The notes beneath the pieces were generated by a model. The model saw only the letters and a list, made by a program, of their open reading frames with translations, ran no database searches and was not told the origin of the DNA. Both the position numbers and the translations under genes were made by a program. Shown one piece after another: positions 5,185 through 7,844 of a stretch of 7,844 bases of DNA. Numbering within the stretch: the first letter of the stretch is position 1; each line of letters begins with the position of its first letter. This DNA is from Patescibacteria group bacterium (GTDB lineage Bacteria > Patescibacteriota > Patescibacteriia > UBA1558 > GWA2-36-10), in NCBI GenBank assembly GCA_030917205.1, contig JAUPVE010000029.1, forward strand, positions 1-7,844, written 5' to 3'.

Positions 5185-6796
5185 GGAAAAAAATAATAAA
5201 ATATACGAAGAAATAGTCTTGGAATTGATGGGGCGTAAATACGCCACTGATTTGGATTTTTCCAAGCAATTGCGCCAGTCTTTTAGCTCACGCAAAATTC
5301 CAGCCAATACTAAGGCTACCCTGATTTTGGCCTATCGTCAATTGCTGAAAAAAAATAAAATCAAAGCTGATGCTAGCTTTGAGCAACTGCTAAAAAAAAG
5401 AGCGGTCCGCACTCTCTCCGGAGTTTCGGTCATCACCTTACTCACCAAACCTTTTGTCTGCCCAGGTAAGTGTGTCTATTGTCCAACCGAAGTAGGCATG
5501 CCCAAAAGCTATTTATCCAATGAGCCAGCAGCAGCCCGAGCCAAGATGAATCTCTTCGATCCCTTTCGCCAGGTGACCATGCGTATCCAAGCCTTACAAA
5601 ACAATGGACATGCTGTCGATAAATTGGAAGTCTTGGTTTTGGGTGGCACTTGGTCTGTCTACCCTACTCACTATCAAGATGAATTTATCCGTGATTGTTT
5701 TTATGCTGCTAATGTATTTGGTAAAAAAAATAAACGCAAACCATTTGCTTTGGAGCAAGAACAAAAAATAAATGAAACAGCTAAGTATAAAATAATTGGT
5801 CTGACACTAGAAACTCGGCCAGATTATATCAATCCGACTGAGCTTAAAAAAATGCGTCGACTTGGCACCACACGTGTCCAGCTTGGTGTCCAGCATACTG
5901 ACAATAAAATTCTCGATCTCATCAAGCGTGGACATAGCATCGAACAAAGCATCAATGCCACTCGTCTACTCAAAGAAGCTGGCTTCAAAGTAGATCATCA
6001 CTATATGCCAGATTTGCCAGGCTCTACTCCAGCTAAGGATCTAGCTATGTTCAAATATGTTTTCAAGAGCCCTGATTTACAACCTGATCAAATAAAAATA
6101 TACCCCTGCGTAGTCAACGAATTTGCTGAGCTATACAGCTGGTACAAAGAAAAAAAATATAAACCCTACACCAAAAAACAATTACTTGATTTACTGCTGG
6201 CTGTCAAAAAAATAGTCCCACCCTATATGCGTATCAATCGCTTGATTCGCGATATCCCCGAAGAAAGTATCATAGCCGGCAACAAGATAACCAATCTCCG
6301 TCAATATTTACAAATTGAATTAAAAAAACAAGGAGCCTCTTGTCATTGTTTGCGTTGCCGAGAAGTCCGCGATGATAAATATGAGCTCAAAGATCTAGAA
6401 TTAGTACGTCGCGAATATGAAGCCAATGATGGTCAGGAAATATTCTTGAGTTTTGAAAATAAAGACCGTAGCAAAGTCTATGCTTTTTTACGCTTGCGCT
6501 TCAATCATGACCTAAAAAATAATATTTTCCCCGAGCTAGCCAATGCCTCTATTGTTAGGGAGCTCCATGTCTATGGTCAGATGGTGCCAGTCTACGATGA
6601 GTCTCTAGATGATGAGATAGGTAAGACCCAGCACCTCGGCTTGGGCAAGCGTCTCATGCAAGAAGCGGAAAAAATCACTCAAGATAGGCAAGTCAAAAAA
6701 ATAGCCGTCATCTCTGGTATTGGCGTCCGCAACTACTACCGCAAACTGGGCTACAAACTACAAGGCACTTACCTCACTAAGACATTGACAAAATAG
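5183..6796 (+). CDS. elp3: Elp3: radical SAM/GNAT tRNA U34 carboxymethyltransferase
   Basis: 537 residues, full length for the family. Elp3 uses a radical SAM domain and an acetyl-CoA-binding GNAT-like domain to place a carboxymethyl group on C5 of tRNA wobble uridine; in bacteria and archaea it works without the other Elongator subunits. Residues 1-75 form a basic, helical tRNA-binding N-terminus. The iron-sulfur motif is CPGKCVYC (C93, C97, C100). GGTW (154-157), LTLETRPDYI (207-216), QLGVQHTD (233-240) and MPDLPGS (275-281) are Elp3 signatures. The zinc-type motif CHCLRCREV has C387, C389 and C392. The GNAT part has RELHVYGQMVPV (459-470), the acetyl-CoA loop QHLGLGKRL (483-491) and SGIGVRNYYRKLGY (511-524). 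No in-frame ATG, GTG or TTG lies between the start and the upstream stop at 5150-5152, which fixes ATG 5183. There is no Shine-Dalgarno. Its start overlaps that of the divergent Trm9-like gene. Its last codons contain the -35 of the next gene. Confidence 0.96.
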   Translation: MEKNNKIYEEIVLELMGRKYATDLDFSKQLRQSFSSRKIPANTKATLILAYRQLLKKNKIKADASFEQLLKKRAVRTLSGVSVITLLTKPFVCPGKCVYCPTEVGMPKSYLSNEPAAARAKMNLFDPFRQVTMRIQALQNNGHAVDKLEVLVLGGTWSVYPTHYQDEFIRDCFYAANVFGKKNKRKPFALEQEQKINETAKYKIIGLTLETRPDYINPTELKKMRRLGTTRVQLGVQHTDNKILDLIKRGHSIEQSINATRLLKEAGFKVDHHYMPDLPGSTPAKDLAMFKYVFKSPDLQPDQIKIYPCVVNEFAELYSWYKEKKYKPYTKKQLLDLLLAVKKIVPPYMRINRLIRDIPEESIIAGNKITNLRQYLQIELKKQGASCHCLRCREVRDDKYELKDLELVRREYEANDGQEIFLSFENKDRSKVYAFLRLRFNHDLKNNIFPELANASIVRELHVYGQMVPVYDESLDDEIGKTQHLGLGKRLMQEAEKITQDRQVKKIAVISGIGVRNYYRKLGYKLQGTYLTKTLTK

Positions 6797-6812
6797 CAAA
6801 AAATAGTATAAT
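6785..6812 (+). promoter_or_regulatory. Consensus sigma-70-type promoter of the helix-turn-helix gene
   Basis: TTGACA (6785-6790) and TATAAT (6807-6812) match both consensus hexamers perfectly, with a 16-base spacer. The -35 lies in the final codons of elp3. Transcription should begin near 6819, giving a leader of about 54 bases. It is the best-matching promoter in the window. Confidence 0.85.
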
Positions 6813-6860
6813 ACTCCTTCGCTCTTTTCGCCCTGCAACCGCACACAATGCAACGTCTAC

Positions 6861-6870
6861 AAGGAGGTGA
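6861..6870 (+). promoter_or_regulatory. Ten-base Shine-Dalgarno of the helix-turn-helix gene
   Basis: AAGGAGGTGA is complementary to the common bacterial 16S 3' end over all ten bases. GGAGG ends 5 bases before the ATG at 6873, and this fixes that ATG as the start. A GTG at 6867 is in frame but lies within the ribosome-binding sequence. None of the other starts visible in the window has a comparable site. Confidence 0.88.
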
Positions 6871-6872
6871 AC

Positions 6873-7337
6873 ATGGACCTGAACCAAGAGATCCCCTGCT
6901 TGTCCTGGTGGGAAAAGGCTGACGGTATCAAAAAGGAGGTATTTATAGAAGCTGTGAATCTGATCTACAGCATTTCGCTGGCTCGTCCAGGACTCGATCA
7001 GGACAAGGACGCGTTGGTGTTCAACAGCATCTATCGGCCGATCTTCCTGTCCGATGGCATCATCCCTGTGAACATGGAGTTTACTCAGCTTTGCCGAAAG
7101 CTAAGAGTGAACCCCCATGAGATCAGCGAGAACACCCACCTCATCTTTGAGACGCTCAGTGGCCAAATTGGCAGCATCGAAGCAGCACAAATCTTGTGGC
7201 TACCGCCACGAGAAGTGCGGCGACTGATCGCCGTCAAGAAGCTGAGCGCCACCAAGGATGCGAAGGGACACTGGCGCATCGAAACTATTGCTGCGCTAGA
7301 GCTAGCCGCCAAAAGGCTGGGGCTCCGCGTGCACTAA
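6873..7337 (+). CDS. Helix-turn-helix DNA-binding protein with MerR/excisionase-like C-terminal domain
   Basis: 154 residues. Residues about 98-150 look like a MerR/excisionase-type (HTH_17-like) DNA-binding domain: G-SIEAAQILWLPPREVRRLI (recognition helix near 112-120), then a wing, VKKLSATKDAKGHWRI, leading into an alanine/leucine-rich helix. Residues 1-95 (acidic, with paired W12-W13 and one cysteine near each end) match no family I recognise and may sense or dimerise. By hand count the gene is about 53% GC (6901-7320), against roughly 40% or less in sampled neighbouring stretches. It alone has a consensus promoter, a perfect Shine-Dalgarno and a strong terminator. It is therefore a self-contained unit, possibly acquired or from a mobile element, although no integrase is seen. 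A perfect palindrome across its stop codon could be its own operator. The function is not known; likely a transcription regulator or recombination accessory factor. Confidence 0.82.
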   Translation: MDLNQEIPCLSWWEKADGIKKEVFIEAVNLIYSISLARPGLDQDKDALVFNSIYRPIFLSDGIIPVNMEFTQLCRKLRVNPHEISENTHLIFETLSGQIGSIEAAQILWLPPREVRRLIAVKKLSATKDAKGHWRIETIAALELAAKRLGLRVH

Positions 7338-7344
7338 GTGCACG
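7328..7344. repeat. Perfect 17-base palindrome over the helix-turn-helix gene stop codon
   Basis: CGTGCACT-A-AGTGCACG has perfect 8-base arms around a single central A, which is the middle base of the TAA stop (7335-7337). Such a dyad is a typical size for a dimeric repressor site, and it could also fold as a 6-bp hairpin with a 5-base loop. It ends 3 bases before the terminator stem. Confidence 0.75.
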
Positions 7345-7347
7345 AAA

Positions 7348-7385
7348 CAGGGCTCGGAAGTAAATTCCGGGCCCTGAATTTTTTT
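7348..7385 (+). terminator. Strong intrinsic terminator after the helix-turn-helix gene
   Basis: CAGGGCTCGGAA (7348-7359) pairs with TTCCGGGCCCTG (7365-7376) in a 12-bp, GC-rich stem with one G-U pair and a GTAAA loop. Seven T follow at 7379-7385. The T-run overlaps the stop codon of the opposing SdpI-family gene. On the minus strand the stem is followed only by TTTCG, so it should act mainly on plus-strand transcripts. Confidence 0.93.
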
Positions 7386-7844
7386 ACTTATTTTTTTTCT
7401 CTTGTAGATACACTATATAGGAATAGAGCATTGAGCCAACAGTAGCTAGTACCGCGCCACCGACAAATATACCAGCACCCCAGGCATAGGGTAGATTTGG
7501 TGAGATGATGATGCAAACACCAAAGAGGATAAACATCCAGCCACCGACCCGATGAGTTTTGTTCCAGACATTTTCCGATGACAGTGTCCAAGGAGTCTTG
7601 ATGCCGACAAACCAATTGCGCTTCAGCTTACCTAGATAGTTACCCATAAAAATCATCAACAAGCCGACCAACCAAGGCACCCAAAACTGAATACTGATTG
7701 GATAGCCCAAATTATACAAACCAGATAAAACATAAATAACGGCAAAAAAAGTGATCAAGATATTTTTGAACAAGTGATAAACTTTTTCAAAATCAGCGTA
7801 GCGCTCTTTTTTGGGATCAAGCATAGGCAAGACTAAAAACATGA
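7384..7844 (-). CDS. SdpI-family integral membrane protein (N-terminus beyond window)
   Basis: About 152 residues are visible, with the reading frame open at the right edge. The ATG at 7840-7842 is probably internal, because the sequence begins at LPMLDPKKERY, a segment that in SdpI/YhfL-type proteins follows an N-terminal DUF1648 part. Numbering from that M, hydrophobic membrane segments lie near 27-47, 52-70, 99-115 and 121-146. The family hallmark is NWFVGIKTPWTLSSENVW (76-93), followed by THRVGGW (96-102). SdpI of Bacillus confers immunity to the SdpC toxin and takes part in signalling; most homologues, including this one, have no known toxin partner and are simply membrane proteins of unknown role. 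It is convergent with the helix-turn-helix gene, with its stop inside that gene's terminator T-run. The family call is solid; the function is not. Confidence 0.85.
   Translation of the reverse strand, partial: MFLVLPMLDPKKERYADFEKVYHLFKNILITFFAVIYVLSGLYNLGYPISIQFWVPWLVGLLMIFMGNYLGKLKRNWFVGIKTPWTLSSENVWNKTHRVGGWMFILFGVCIIISPNLPYAWGAGIFVGGAVLATVGSMLYSYIVYLQEKKNK

Noticed and set aside
5232..5245. GGCGT-AAAT-ACGCC inverted repeat near the start of elp3
   Set aside because: It is a 5-bp stem inside conserved coding sequence (GRKYA) with no T-run; most likely coincidence.
5185..5307. Extension of the methyltransferase to a start at 5307
   Set aside because: The extra 41 residues are antisense to the conserved elp3 N-terminus and do not resemble the family, whose homology begins just after the ATG at 5184.
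6848..6922. Possible 24-codon leader peptide overlapping the helix-turn-helix gene start
   Set aside because: It has no ribosome-binding site of its own and no attenuation-like codon run; it overlaps the main gene's Shine-Dalgarno by chance reading.
7085..7312. Open frame of 75 codons on minus
   Set aside because: It is antisense to the helix-turn-helix gene; no recognisable domain or start signals.
7388..7615. Open frame of 75 codons on minus
   Set aside because: It is a frame-shifted shadow of the SdpI-family gene, which carries the family hallmark in the other frame.
1..7844. Alternative code with UGA read as glycine (Gracilibacteria/Absconditabacteria)
   Set aside because: All complete genes read through without any in-frame TGA, and glycine is encoded by GGN at conserved motifs, so the standard code fits even though no TGA stop is used here.

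Overview
The window looks like chromosomal DNA of an uncultivated ultrasmall bacterium of the Candidate Phyla Radiation (Patescibacteria, Parcubacteria/Falkowbacteria-like). This is an inference from four things: AT-rich, compactly packed genes; starts that almost all lack a Shine-Dalgarno sequence; a single-protein bacterial Elp3; and a secreted protein with a repeat type I recall from many Patescibacteria. All visible stops are TAA or TAG, and no in-frame TGA interrupts a gene, so the standard code fits.

Layout. Positions 1-660 (minus) encode the N-terminal 220 residues of an exported repeat protein that runs off the left edge and has its own extended -10 promoter. Positions 722-3959 (minus) are a tight three-gene operon, read right to left: phosphomannomutase/phosphoglucomutase, glutamate racemase (1-base overlap) and a D-2-hydroxyacid dehydrogenase (5-base gap). 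It serves precursor sugar and cell-wall metabolism. A 140-base divergent spacer (3960-4099) carries candidate promoters in both directions and an odd set of overlapping hairpins. Positions 4100-4513 (plus) encode a minimal SET-domain protein, which converges on a minus-strand methyltransferase (4519-5184).

The centre of interest is 4519-6796. A small methyltransferase with the hallmarks of the Trm9/ALKBH8 tRNA methyltransferase family is divergent from elp3, and their start codons overlap inside one CATG. In eukaryotes Elp3 (in Elongator) builds cm5U at wobble uridine 34, and Trm9/ALKBH8 methylates it to mcm5U. The pair therefore suggests a two-gene, bacterial mcm5U34-type tRNA wobble pathway. 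No gene in this window proves it.

Right of elp3 lies a self-contained transcription unit (6785-7385): a consensus sigma-70-type promoter, a ten-base Shine-Dalgarno, a GC-richer gene for a MerR/excisionase-like helix-turn-helix protein, a perfect 17-base palindrome across its stop codon, and a strong intrinsic terminator. It differs from its surroundings in composition and expression signals, so it is probably acquired or specially regulated. The right edge (7384-7844, minus) holds the C-terminal part of an SdpI-family membrane protein. There is no gene-free stretch over 300 bases, and I saw no rRNA, tRNA, CRISPR array or transposase.
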